Notes: generated by a model from the letters alone, not told the origin. Shown: positions 54,452 through 62,815, counted from the stretch's first letter. The stretch is 64,000 nucleotides of DNA from Liminaster sp017519885 (GCA_017519885.1 JAFWRO010000049.1:20884-84883), one strand, 5' to 3'. Made by a program: numbers and translations.

Positions 54452-56200
54452 ATGAAAAAGATATATATGATTCTTATGGTGGCTGCCAGCCTGCTCACTG
54501 CCACCTCATGCGATGATTTCCTCGAGGTGAAGCCGTCGGGTACCGTTGACGAGGAACTTGCATTCTCCGATCCCGAAGGCATGCTCACCGCAGCTTACGC
54601 CTCGCTCGGTGCCGACTGGTACAACTACCCCTTCAACCTCTGGCCTTATGGTTCGCTCTCAAGTGACGACGCCATGAAGGGCGGTTCGGGTACTACCGAC
54701 ACCAACTACCACCCTGTCGAGGTTTGGTCCAACCTGACCGCTTCGCAGCCTGACCACATGGACGAACTCTGGTATCGTCTCTATGTATCCGTTTCGCGTG
54801 CCAACCGTGCCATCCTCGCTATCCAGGAGTACGGCGAAGAGAAACTCGGTGCCGAAACTGCCAAGGTGCGCATGGGTGAGGCCCGTTTCCTCCGCGCTCA
54901 CTTCTACTTCAAGCTGATCCAACTTTGGTATCAAGTGCCCTGGATTGACGAAGTCGTCCTCAAGGAAGCTGCTCAGGAGCAGACCAGAAATGACGAGTTC
55001 ACCCACGAGCAGCTGATGCAGAAGGTCATCGAGGACTTCGAGGCTGCCTACAACAGTGTGCCCGAAACTCCATCCGATAGGGCTCGCGTCAACAAGTATG
55101 CAGCTGCTGCCATGCTCGCCAAGTGCTACCTCACCCTCGCTTATGGCGACGGCTACGAGGCCAGCAACGGCTACAGCCACATCAACCAGCAGTATATGCA
55201 GAAGGTCGTTGAACTGACCGGCTACATCGCCAACAGCGGCAAGTTCGGCTATGAGGCCGACTTCGGCGACCTCTTCATGGAGAACAACGAGGGCAACATC
55301 GAAACCATCTTCGCAGTGCAGCACTCCGACTATATCGATGACAACACCAAGTTCGGCCGCAACAACTGGAGCAACATGCTCAACGGCTGCTGGGGCATCT
55401 GGTCGAAGGGCTGGGACTTCCACAAGCCCACTCAGAACCTCGTCAATGCCTTCAAGGTTGATGCCAACGGCTTCCCGATGTTCGACACCTACGACAACGA
55501 GCACAATATCCACCCAGTCAATGGTATTCCTGTTGACCAGAAGTGGGATCCACGTCTCTTCCACACTGTAGGTATGCCAACCTTCCCCTACAAGTACGAG
55601 GCCCAATATACCCTCACCACCGACAACAGCCGTAACCCCGCCAACTATGGCTTCTACACTTCCCTCAAGGAGGTGCCACAGCGCAGCCTCGGCGAGAGCT
55701 ACACCGAATCGACCTGGCAGGGCTTCGCAATGGACGACTACGTAGTGCGCTACACCGAAGTAATGCTCTGGCGTGCCGAGGCTCTCATCGAGACCGGCAA
55801 CATCGATGGTGCCATCACCATCATCAACCAGATTCGCGCCCGTGCCAACAACTCCGTGGGCAAGTACATCCAGTATGCTGCCAACCAGATCCGCACCCTC
55901 GGCTACTATCAGTCGGGTGTCAGCAAGGAAGAGGCTCGCAAGTACCTGCGCTGGGAGAAGCGTCTCGAGATGGCTATGGAGCCCGAACGCTACTTCGACC
56001 TCCGTCGTTGGGGCCTGGCTTCCTCTACGCTCAACGCATTCTTCGCTTCCGAGAAGGAGGGCAACTACGACGGCACTGCTTTCGCCGGTTACTATGGTGA
56101 TGCCTTCTACACCGCTGGCAAGAACGAGTACTGGCCCATCCCCTACAACCAGCTCTTCTACGTTCCTGGTCTCTACACCCAGAATAAGGGTTACAACTAA
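54452..56200 (+). CDS. SusD/RagB-family lipoprotein (fructan PUL)
   Basis: 582 residues. The lipobox ATSC gives cysteine about 20, followed by DDFLEVKPSGTVDEE, a classical SusD N-terminus with acidic residues after the cysteine. TPR-type helices (YVSVSRANRAILAIQEYG, MGEARFLRAHFYFKLIQLWYQVPWI) and C-terminal motifs (RYTEVMLWRAEALIETGN, YLRWEKRLEMAMEPERYFDLRRWG, YWPIPYNQL) are all present. It forms the surface lid of the SusC transporter and binds fructan. A 9-bp repeat tract begins 12 bp after its stop. Confidence 0.94.
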   Translation: MKKIYMILMVAASLLTATSCDDFLEVKPSGTVDEELAFSDPEGMLTAAYASLGADWYNYPFNLWPYGSLSSDDAMKGGSGTTDTNYHPVEVWSNLTASQPDHMDELWYRLYVSVSRANRAILAIQEYGEEKLGAETAKVRMGEARFLRAHFYFKLIQLWYQVPWIDEVVLKEAAQEQTRNDEFTHEQLMQKVIEDFEAAYNSVPETPSDRARVNKYAAAAMLAKCYLTLAYGDGYEASNGYSHINQQYMQKVVELTGYIANSGKFGYEADFGDLFMENNEGNIETIFAVQHSDYIDDNTKFGRNNWSNMLNGCWGIWSKGWDFHKPTQNLVNAFKVDANGFPMFDTYDNEHNIHPVNGIPVDQKWDPRLFHTVGMPTFPYKYEAQYTLTTDNSRNPANYGFYTSLKEVPQRSLGESYTESTWQGFAMDDYVVRYTEVMLWRAEALIETGNIDGAITIINQIRARANNSVGKYIQYAANQIRTLGYYQSGVSKEEARKYLRWEKRLEMAMEPERYFDLRRWGLASSTLNAFFASEKEGNYDGTAFAGYYGDAFYTAGKNEYWPIPYNQLFYVPGLYTQNKGYN

Positions 56201-56211
56201 GTATTCCTATT

Positions 56212-56265
56212 CGGCAAACTCCGATTACTCTGACAACTCAGATTACTCCGATCACTCCGATTAAT
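56212..56265. repeat. 9-bp-period repeat after the SusD stop (family CCGATTACT)
   Basis: Six units: CGGCAAACT, CCGATTACT, CTGACAACT, CAGATTACT, CCGATCACT, CCGATTAAT. Closely related to the tract at 60553-60615. Confidence 0.88.
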
Positions 56266-56284
56266 CAGAAAAAAATAAATCAAT

Positions 56285-57778
56285 ATGAAACTCAGATATA
56301 TTTTCGCAACTATCGCTGCTGTCGCAGCACTCAGTGCCTGCAACGCCGATATGGATTACGACATCGTTGCCCCTATTCTCAGCAAACCCGATGCTTCCAG
56401 CATCCAAGCCAGCCTGCAGGGTGACAACTACGTCATTTCCTGGCCCGCCGGCAACCAGAACATGCAGGTGACCCGCTATGCCAACGGCACCAAGTCGGGC
56501 ACAGAGGTTGTCACTGGCGGCACCTATACCCACTATGCTGTCGAGACCAACGTGGCCAACAGCTACGTGCTCAAATATACCGATGGCACCAACTTCTCTG
56601 AGGGCGTTGTCCTCAACTACACCCGTCCAGGCGCTGCACGTTTCAGCGGCATCCAGATGAGCCAGCTCGAAAAGGTGGGCGGCTATGACGCTTACGTTGA
56701 GTGGAATCCGAACCCAACAGCAACCACGACTCACTTCGTAGCCACCAATGGTGCCGACCGCACCATCAACGAGACCCTCATGGCCAACGTGACCAACTAC
56801 ACCATCAAGGACGTCGTTCAGGGCGAGACTTGGACCGTTACCCTTACCGCCGAAAACAACGAAGGCCGTTCGCTCCCTGCTACCAGCAGCCTCCGCATCG
56901 GTAAGACTGCTATCGGCTATCTCTCGGTATTCGATACTCCTGAAGAGCTCATTGCCAACGGTGACGATGACGATGCTTCGGCTTGGTTATGGTTCCACGA
57001 GACCTATCCAACCGGCACTTTCGTTCCATTCAGCAGCATCACTTCGGCTGACGTACTCGAGCCTTACCGCGTGCTCTGGTGGATGCGCGACCTCGACGAC
57101 AACAGCTCCGCATGGGAGATGCCAGAAGTTGTCATGAACGCTACTCCTGGTGTTCGTCAGTGGTATAAGGATGGTGGCAGCCTCCTCCTTTGGGCTCACG
57201 CTACTCCTTACATCGGCACCCTCGGCCGCCTCGACATGGATATGCTCAAGAACAACGACAACGCCATCAACACTGCTCCTGGCGGCTACAACCCCGATGT
57301 TTGGAAGATGGCCTGCATGCTCAACTGCGGCGGCTTCGTCAAGGACTACTCGACCCATGCCGTATTCCGTGGCCTCGAAGTAGAGGACAATGGCACCACC
57401 AAGCTCATCGCCTTCAAGGGCGCTGGTTGGACTGAGGACCACAACTGCCTCTTCTTCAACATCCCATCAGCCCTCACCGGACTGGGCAACCAGGACGAGG
57501 CAAGCCTCACCATGCTCAACAACAAGTTCGGCATCTATCCTCTCGGCACTTGGGACAGCCAGATCTGGTGGGTAAGCCAGCTCAACGTCTGGGAGGCTCA
57601 GCAGGGCGATACCGATTTCCAGGGCACCGTGATCTGCGTCGGCAATGGTGGTCTCAACTTCTCTATGAAGAACGATGACGGCACTCCTGACATCAGCGCT
57701 CATCCACGCAACAACGCTTTCCAGGAGAACATCCTCACCTTCGCCAAGAACGCGCTTGAGTATCTCAAGACTCGTTAA
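56285..57778 (+). CDS. DUF4960-like surface lipoprotein, probable fructan-binding protein
   Basis: 497 residues. The signal peptide ends at ALSAC (cysteine about 19). Two beta-sandwich domains (about 25-215; the second FnIII-like with GYDAYVEWNPNPTATTTHFV) are followed by a Rossmann-like alpha/beta domain (about 218-497: YLSVFDTPEELIANGDDDDASAWLWFHETYP, YRVLWWMRDLDDN, GGSLLLWAHATPYIGTLGRLD), which I take as DUF4960. In the fructan PUL of B. thetaiotaomicron the gene at this position encodes a levan-binding outer-membrane lipoprotein of similar layout. Its trapped Trp-rich surfaces suit sugar binding. Position between SusD and GH32 supports a SusE-like role. The domain name is from memory. Confidence 0.7.
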   Translation: MKLRYIFATIAAVAALSACNADMDYDIVAPILSKPDASSIQASLQGDNYVISWPAGNQNMQVTRYANGTKSGTEVVTGGTYTHYAVETNVANSYVLKYTDGTNFSEGVVLNYTRPGAARFSGIQMSQLEKVGGYDAYVEWNPNPTATTTHFVATNGADRTINETLMANVTNYTIKDVVQGETWTVTLTAENNEGRSLPATSSLRIGKTAIGYLSVFDTPEELIANGDDDDASAWLWFHETYPTGTFVPFSSITSADVLEPYRVLWWMRDLDDNSSAWEMPEVVMNATPGVRQWYKDGGSLLLWAHATPYIGTLGRLDMDMLKNNDNAINTAPGGYNPDVWKMACMLNCGGFVKDYSTHAVFRGLEVEDNGTTKLIAFKGAGWTEDHNCLFFNIPSALTGLGNQDEASLTMLNNKFGIYPLGTWDSQIWWVSQLNVWEAQQGDTDFQGTVICVGNGGLNFSMKNDDGTPDISAHPRNNAFQENILTFAKNALEYLKTR

Positions 57779-57931
57779 TTACACTACCCTATTATATTTT
57801 CTGAGGGCGGACGCAAGTGCGCCCGCCCTCTTGATTAATTAGGTTTTGATTTTTCAGCTTTTATGACATTATCCCGGTATTCCATCATTCCCGTATAACG
57901 GGATAACGAAATTTCAAAATTCATCATTATT
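57779..57931 (+). terminator. Hairpin and 9-bp repeat region before GH32
   Basis: GAGGGCGG (57803-57810) pairs with CCGCCCTC (57823-57830), with inner pairing, followed by a T-rich stretch, a probable terminator or attenuator. Then 57868-57903 holds 9-mers ATTATCCCG, GTATTCCAT, CATTCCCGT, ATAACGGGA, related to the tract at 59528-59580. TTATCCCG and CGGGATAA here can also pair. Confidence 0.6.
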
Positions 57932-59518
57932 ATGAAATTCCCCATCCTTTCCCTCGCAACAGCATTGCTCATCGCACCCGTCATCACCTCGTGCGGCTCC
58001 GATGAACCATTCGAAGACTCCTTCAAGCCCAACCCCAATAACCCATCGGGCGGAGGCGGCACCGACAATCCATCGGGCGGTGGTGGCACCGACAACCCTT
58101 CAGGTGGAGGCAGCACCTCATCATCCAGCTACAACGAGCTCTATCGTCCACAGATCCACTACACCCCTGCCAAGAACTGGGTCAACGACCCCAACGGCAT
58201 GGTCTATATCGACGGCACCTGGCATCTGTTCTACCAGTATAACCCCTACGGCAACGGTTGGGGCAACATGAGCTGGGGACACGCCACCAGCACCGACCTC
58301 GTGCATTGGACCGAACAGCCCACAGCCCTCGTGCCCGATGCCTTGGGCGACATCTTCTCCGGCTCGGCCGTCTATGATGCCGACAATACCGGCGGCTTCG
58401 GCAAGGGAGCTATGGTGGCCTTCTATACCGCTGCAGGCGCACACCAGCAGCAGGCTTTGGCCTACAGTACTGATGGTGGCAAGACGTTCACCAAGTACGA
58501 TGGCAATCCCATCATCGCCAACACCACTCGCGGCGACTTCCGCGACCCCAAGGTCTTCTGGCATGCAGAGACGAAGCGTTGGGTCATGAGCCTGGCTTTG
58601 GGTTGGGAGTACGGCATCCAGTTCTGGACCTCAACCGACCTGCGCACTTGGCGCGAAGCCAGCACCTTCACCACCGAGGTAGGTCGTTGCAAGCGTGGCC
58701 AGTGGGAGTGCCCCGACTTGCTGCGCATGAACTACAATGGTCAGGAGAAGTGGGTGCTCATCGTCAGCGTCAATCCAGGCGGTCCTGTGATTGGTAGCGG
58801 CACCATGTACTTCGTAGGCAACTTCGACGGCGAAAAGTTCACAGCCGACGACCTCAGTTATCCCCTCTGGCTTGACTATGGTCTGGACAACTATGCAGGT
58901 GTCACCTGGAGCAACACTCCCGACGGACGTATCATCCTCATCGGATGGATGAACAACTGGTCCTATTCAGGCGACGTGCCTTGTGATCCTTGGCGTTCTG
59001 CATTTACTCTGCCTCGCGAGCTCAGCCTCGTCGATTATCAAGGCAAGCCTGTGCTCGCCAGCCGTCCTGTAAAGGAACTCGACAAGCTCGCCAGCGACTG
59101 GTCCACTCTCGCCACTTCGGGTGGCAGCATCAACGCTCCGAGTGCCTATCGTCTGCAACTTACCCTCGACGCCGCCGTTGCCAACACCATCTCCTTGGGC
59201 AATAGCAAGAAGGAGGCATACGAAATCACCTATAGCCCATCGGCAGGCAGCATCATCGCTCGTCGCAACAGCAAAACAGGAGCAGCCACGTTCAACGGTA
59301 GCTACTCCATCCCTTCGGTTTCCGGTTCGCTTTGCTGCGAGGGTAATGATCTGGTTCTCGACATCTACGTTGATCAGTCCTCTGTCGAAATCTTCACGGG
59401 CAATGGCTCGATGGCAATTACCAACCTCGTGTTCCCAACCACCATCTACGACCAGGTTACTCTCAGTCAACCCGCCAAGGAGGTTCGTTATCAGGCGTAC
59501 ACTTCAATGTGGAAGTAA
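57932..59518 (+). CDS. GH32 fructan hydrolase lipoprotein (levanase/inulinase type)
   Basis: 528 residues. The lipobox TSC (cysteine about 21) is followed by SDEPFEDS, an acidic run consistent with surface export. A linker (about 36-61) repeats GGG(T/S)-x-NPSG three times. The five-bladed GH32 propeller has its nucleophile D86 in NWVNDPNGMVY, stabiliser D205 in RDPK and acid/base E259 in ECPDL. The C-terminal beta-sandwich (about 395-528) includes SSVEIFTGNG. It cuts levan or inulin; endo or exo action cannot be told from the sequence. Surface location and its place last in the SusCD operon resemble the endo-levanase of the B. thetaiotaomicron fructan locus. Confidence 0.9.
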   Translation: MKFPILSLATALLIAPVITSCGSDEPFEDSFKPNPNNPSGGGGTDNPSGGGGTDNPSGGGSTSSSSYNELYRPQIHYTPAKNWVNDPNGMVYIDGTWHLFYQYNPYGNGWGNMSWGHATSTDLVHWTEQPTALVPDALGDIFSGSAVYDADNTGGFGKGAMVAFYTAAGAHQQQALAYSTDGGKTFTKYDGNPIIANTTRGDFRDPKVFWHAETKRWVMSLALGWEYGIQFWTSTDLRTWREASTFTTEVGRCKRGQWECPDLLRMNYNGQEKWVLIVSVNPGGPVIGSGTMYFVGNFDGEKFTADDLSYPLWLDYGLDNYAGVTWSNTPDGRIILIGWMNNWSYSGDVPCDPWRSAFTLPRELSLVDYQGKPVLASRPVKELDKLASDWSTLATSGGSINAPSAYRLQLTLDAAVANTISLGNSKKEAYEITYSPSAGSIIARRNSKTGAATFNGSYSIPSVSGSLCCEGNDLVLDIYVDQSSVEIFTGNGSMAITNLVFPTTIYDQVTLSQPAKEVRYQAYTSMWK

Positions 59519-59527
59519 ATCGGAAGG

Positions 59528-59580
59528 CCCGTACTTCGGAATAACGTAATAACGGTATTACGGAATACCGGAATACCGAC
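59528..59580. repeat. 9-bp-period repeat after the GH32 stop (family GGAATAACG)
   Basis: Units roughly CGGAATAAC, GTAATAACG, GTATTACGG, then AATACCGG and AATACCGAC (one 8-mer). It includes the near-palindrome GTAATAACGGTATTAC and could fold. Same family as 57868-57903. Confidence 0.7.
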
Positions 59581-59627
59581 TTAACCTTTCGCTCCGAGCT
59601 CTGCTCGCGTGGAGGGAAGCGTAACAA

Positions 59628-59654
59628 CCCCTCGAACCTTTCGAACCCCTCTTA
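59628..59654. repeat. 9-bp-period repeat ending at the CDF stop codon (family CCCCTCGAA)
   Basis: CCCCTCGAA, CCTTTCGAA, CCCCTCTTA; the last unit contains the stop codon of the minus-strand CDF gene. Same family as the in-gene tract of GH2. Confidence 0.8.
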
Positions 59655-60539
59655 ACCCTCCCTCGGCTCCATATGCACCGCTATGTGCGTCTCTTCCCCA
59701 TAATGGCTTCGCAGTAGTTCCTCTACTTGCGAAGCCTTTTCGTGTGCTTCGCGCAGTGGGAGGTCACCATCCACGAGGATATGCAGTTCGATGGCATAAT
59801 GATTGCCGATGCGTCGGGTGCGCAGTTCATGGGGGTCCGACACGCCAGGCACCGAGGCGGCCAGTCGAAGAATCTCCGTTTCCACCTCGTCGGGCAACGA
59901 CTGCTCCATCAGGTCGCCGATGCCGACTCGAAGCAGATTGAGCGACACCTTCACGATGAAGAGACCCACGATGACCGAAGCCACGGGGTCGAGCACCGTC
60001 CACCGTTCGCCCAAGAAGATGGCGCCACCGATACCGATGGCTGTACCAACCGACGACATCGCATCACTTCGGTGGTGCCAGGCATTGGCCTCCACGGCTT
60101 GAGAATTGAGCTGGCGGGCCTTCACCATCGAATAGCGGAAGGTGGCTTCCTTGAGTACAATCGACAGCAGGGCAGCCCATAGTGCCAGCATCCCCGGAGC
60201 CTCCAATTGTGCACCATTTGCCCACGCTACGATTTTCATCACGCCGCTATACAGGATGCCCGCAGCCACCACAAGCAGCGACATCGAAACGACCGTCGTC
60301 GCCAATGTCTCGAACTTGCCGTGTCCATAGTCGTGCGACTTGTCCTTAGGCTTGCCGCTGATATGCACAAAGATGAGCACGATGACGTCAGTCACGAAGT
60401 CGCTCAACGAGTGCACCGCATCAGCCACCATCGCAGCACTGTGTCCCACGATGCCTGCCACGAACTTGAAGACGAGCAGTACCACGTTCACAGCGCCGCC
60501 CAGCAGCGTCACCTTGTATATTTCCTTGTTTCGCTCCAT
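59652..60539 (-). CDS. Cation diffusion facilitator transporter
   Basis: 295 residues with six membrane helices and a cytosolic C-domain. The metal site motifs are D40-x2-H43-x3-D47 in ADAVHSLSDFVTD and HHRSDAMSS in helix 5; SHDYGHGKFE is the loop typical of the family. The C-terminal domain (about 215-295) ends with HIAVHMEP. It exports divalent cations such as zinc, iron or manganese in exchange for protons. No metal regulator is adjacent. Both ends of the gene are next to 9-bp repeat tracts. Confidence 0.9.
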   Translation of the reverse strand: MERNKEIYKVTLLGGAVNVVLLVFKFVAGIVGHSAAMVADAVHSLSDFVTDVIVLIFVHISGKPKDKSHDYGHGKFETLATTVVSMSLLVVAAGILYSGVMKIVAWANGAQLEAPGMLALWAALLSIVLKEATFRYSMVKARQLNSQAVEANAWHHRSDAMSSVGTAIGIGGAIFLGERWTVLDPVASVIVGLFIVKVSLNLLRVGIGDLMEQSLPDEVETEILRLAASVPGVSDPHELRTRRIGNHYAIELHILVDGDLPLREAHEKASQVEELLRSHYGEETHIAVHMEPREG

Positions 60540-60552
60540 AGCTTTGATTTTT

Positions 60553-60615
60553 CTGAGTACTCAGAGTCCGCCGAATACTCTGAGTATTCCGAATAATCAG
60601 AATACTCCGATTGTC
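60553..60615. repeat. 9-bp-period repeat between nrdG and the CDF gene (family CCGAATACT)
   Basis: Seven units: CTGAGTACT, CAGAGTCCG, CCGAATACT, CTGAGTATT, CCGAATAAT, CAGAATACT, CCGATTGTC. It ends 4 bp before the nrdG stop codon, so it is in the 3' trailer of nrdG and the leader of the CDF gene. Confidence 0.88.
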
Positions 60616-60618
60616 TTC

Positions 60619-61140
60619 TCAATCAAACGTCGGATAAGGATTATAGTCGAACTCAACGACCTTGCCCGCATTCAGCGACTTCTGGACATCGACGAGGCGC
60701 TGGTTGCTAGAACCACGGAACAGCAGGTCCAGGCTCTTCTTTGCTTCGATGAAGGGACCATCGACCAGGACTTCCAGATAAGGCAGCATCTTGCTCATCT
60801 TCGGATCTTCCACGACCTGCTCGTAGAGGAAGCCCGTGTAGCACCAGATGCCCTTATGCAGTTCATCGCGTATGCGACGTGCCAGCTCCGTAAACGCCTC
60901 GGGCTGATACATGGGATCGCCGCCGCTGAAGGTAATATCACCCTCCGCATATTTCAGTTCCTCCATGATCTCATCGATGCTTACGCTATGTCCTGCCGTA
61001 AACGACCACGTCTCGGGATTATGGCAGCCCGGACAGGCATGACGACAGCCTGCACAATACACACTCGTGCGCCAACCTGGTCCATCGACCGTCGTGTCGG
61101 CCACAATCTTCATCAGTTGGATGTTAGGTATTTTTTCCAT
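60619..61140 (-). CDS. nrdG: Anaerobic ribonucleotide reductase activating protein
   Basis: 173 residues from the ATG at 61140. A short radical-SAM enzyme: C32-x3-C36-x2-C39 in GCRHACPGC binds the 4Fe-4S cluster, with the NPETW and FSGGDPMYQPEAF motifs for SAM binding. It generates the glycyl radical of the class III ribonucleotide reductase NrdD. The nrdD gene usually lies next to it but is not seen in this window; a candidate small RNA and a repeat array occupy the upstream side. A TATATTTG box lies at 61179-61172 on the minus strand, about 30 bp before the start. Confidence 0.9.
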   Translation of the reverse strand: MEKIPNIQLMKIVADTTVDGPGWRTSVYCAGCRHACPGCHNPETWSFTAGHSVSIDEIMEELKYAEGDITFSGGDPMYQPEAFTELARRIRDELHKGIWCYTGFLYEQVVEDPKMSKMLPYLEVLVDGPFIEAKKSLDLLFRGSSNQRLVDVQKSLNAGKVVEFDYNPYPTFD

Positions 61141-61212
61141 AGTAAATGTTTCAGTTTTCTTTTTGTGGGCGCAAATATACGCAATTTCTCCGACATAACG
61201 AAACAATTATTC

Positions 61213-61329
61213 AAAAAAAACACCCTGCCGTCCGACAGAGTGTTTTCTTACACACATATTACTAACTTAAACTAACCAATGAATCATTTTTGACACTGCA
61301 AAGATAGGGCTGATTTTTTGTTTCCACAA
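61213..61329 (-). ncRNA. Candidate small RNA gene with own promoter and terminator
   Basis: On the minus strand: TTG at 61329-61327, a 20-bp spacer and TATCTTTG at 61306-61299, an excellent promoter. About 80 nt later a hairpin (AAAACACTCTG at 61246-61236 with CAGGGTGTTTT at 61227-61217) is followed by a run of T, a textbook terminator. No gene fits between them except a six-codon frame, ATG ATT CAT TGG TTA GTT TAA (MIHWLV). It could be a free small RNA or a leader ahead of nrdG. Confidence 0.6.
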
Positions 61330-61518
61330 GTTTTTTCTCTTCTTTTTGTTCGGGATATAACGACACAATGCCCAAATGGCGACAATCTTGCCGAGCCCCT
61401 TCTTTTTTGTCGCTTCGTGAGTTTCTCCAATCGTAGCAAGCATCCCAACGCGCGGGATAATGCTCTATGACGTGGAAGATGGAGGATTTGTGAAGGAGAC
61501 TGGCTTTCTGAAAACCGG
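61330..61518. other. Intergenic DNA between the small RNA and array 2
   Basis: No supported gene or motif. The sequence is mixed in composition and shows no 42-bp repeat. Confidence 0.4.
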
Positions 61519-61979
61519 AATAGCGCGTCTGCGTTCGCGGATGTACAATATTCTACCAGAAATGGAGCGTCTACGTTCGTAGACGCACAACATTCCGCAG
61601 CAAATTGTGCGCCAAGGTTTGTGGACGTACTATTTCATACCGTAAATTGTGCGCCAAGGTTCGCGGACGTACAATTTCATGCCGTAAATTGTGCGCCAAG
61701 GTTCGCGGACGTACAATTTCATGCCGTAAATTGTGCGCCAAGGTTCGTAGACGTACAATTTCATGCAGCAAATTGTGCGCCAAGGTTTGTGGACGTACAA
61801 TTTCATGCAGCAAATTGTGCGTCAAGGTTCGCAGACGTACAATTTCAAGCAGCAAATGGAGCGCCAAGGTTCGCAGACGTACAACATCCCGTAGAAAGTT
61901 GAGCGTCAAGGTTCGCAGACGAACTAATTCACGCAGCAAATGGAGCGTCTACGTTCGCAGACGCTCCATTTCGGGTTGA
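61519..61979. repeat. Eleven-unit tandem hairpin array, exact 42-bp period (array 2)
   Basis: The loop motif TTCG/TTTG recurs at 61534, 61576, 61618, 61660, 61702, 61744, 61786, 61828, 61870, 61912 and 61954, all exactly 42 bp apart. Each unit is a hairpin: outer arms AAATTGT/ACAATTT in the middle units, and AAATGGA/TCCATTT in the last, where AAATGGAGCGTCT (61938-61950) pairs perfectly with AGACGCTCCATTT (61959-61971). Inner stem bases vary between GCGTC/GACGT and GCGCC/GGACGT. Linkers (CATGCCGT or CATGCAGC) are conserved too. Both strands are open as 14-residue repeats of more than 120 codons, with no credible start or domain. Unrelated in sequence to array 1 but with the same period. Confidence 0.95.
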
Positions 61980-62145
61980 GATAGTCGATTCTTTCCGTTT
62001 TGTCCGTTTATTCCTACGTATTCTAACTAAAGGCGCAGCAACAACCGTTGCCGCGCCTTCGGTTTTAGAGGATATAGCGAGAAAGGACTGAGAATCTATG
62101 TTTCGATGTGGAAATTGGTCAAGTTAATTCAAAGTAATACAGTAA
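61980..62145. other. Gap between array 2 and the unknown secreted protein gene
   Basis: A GC-rich hairpin (GGCGCAGC ... GCCGCGCC region at about 62031-62057) may end transcription of the minus-strand gene at 62146. Otherwise nothing visible. Confidence 0.35.
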
Positions 62146-62736
62146 TCATACTCCATAACAACCATAAATATCACCGCAATATCTGGTTGTCCACCCTATA
62201 ATTGTCTTTCCTGATTTCAAAGGACAGTTTACTTTAACCCATCGGCAGCTTCCAATTCTTAAATAGTCTAATACTTTGACTTCCATGTCAACTATTTCAC
62301 CACTTAAGATGGTGCTTGAGCACGAGACGCTATCTGGCTGCTCATACAATTTAATTACCCTGTCCTCTGCCTCTTCTGGGAAACTAGGAGATAGCAGCAA
62401 GTATACACCACAATCTTCATAATTGATCCATCCACTCAATTGATGAATACATCCATTGTTTTCAACATGTCCATAAAAGCGAGAATCTCCTCTTGATACC
62501 ACCACTATAGATGACCATATTTCTTGTATGGTATCGTCCTGAATAACTGCAATTATAGAATCCCCTTCTGCTTGGGAATAAATATTTACAGGGTATTGAC
62601 CCGCCTTATAAAAGAATAAGCCAGTACTATAATTATGAAATTCACCCATGTTAGTTTCATTTGACATTGAAACCAACTGCGAATATAGCTGCAATGTAAA
62701 AGCAGTTATCGCAATAATAATGAAAAACTTTTTCAT
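62146..62736 (-). CDS. Secreted protein of unknown function, AT-rich
   Basis: 196 residues with a signal peptide (MKKFFIIIAITAFTLQLYSQ). The mature part is beta-rich with seven cysteines and ends GWTTRYCGDIYGCYGV; the last third (VVDMEVKVLDYLRIGSCRWVKVNCPLKSGKTIIGW by approximate reading) resembles an SH3-like strand set. No family is recognised. Its base composition is visibly lower in G+C than its neighbours, and it has no clear TAnnTTTG promoter. It follows the next gene by 79 bp on the same strand, so it could be part of its operon or a recent arrival. Confidence 0.6.
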   Translation of the reverse strand: MKKFFIIIAITAFTLQLYSQLVSMSNETNMGEFHNYSTGLFFYKAGQYPVNIYSQAEGDSIIAVIQDDTIQEIWSSIVVVSRGDSRFYGHVENNGCIHQLSGWINYEDCGVYLLLSPSFPEEAEDRVIKLYEQPDSVSCSSTILSGEIVDMEVKVLDYLRIGSCRWVKVNCPLKSGKTIIGWTTRYCGDIYGCYGV

Positions 62737-62815
62737 CTTCTTCTTAACACTAACTTGAAACCGTTATTGCCTATTTGATTCTCGGAATTTGTCCATCGTC
62801 AGGTGCCTGCCACGA

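Noticed and set aside
61571..61979. Repeat proteins of about 120 residues on both strands of array 2
   Set aside because: Same reasoning: a hairpin repeat with a period divisible by three keeps frames open on both strands.
61519..61979. CRISPR array
   Set aside because: Linkers between the hairpins are conserved and not unique, units are contiguous with no spacer-length variation, and no cas genes are near.
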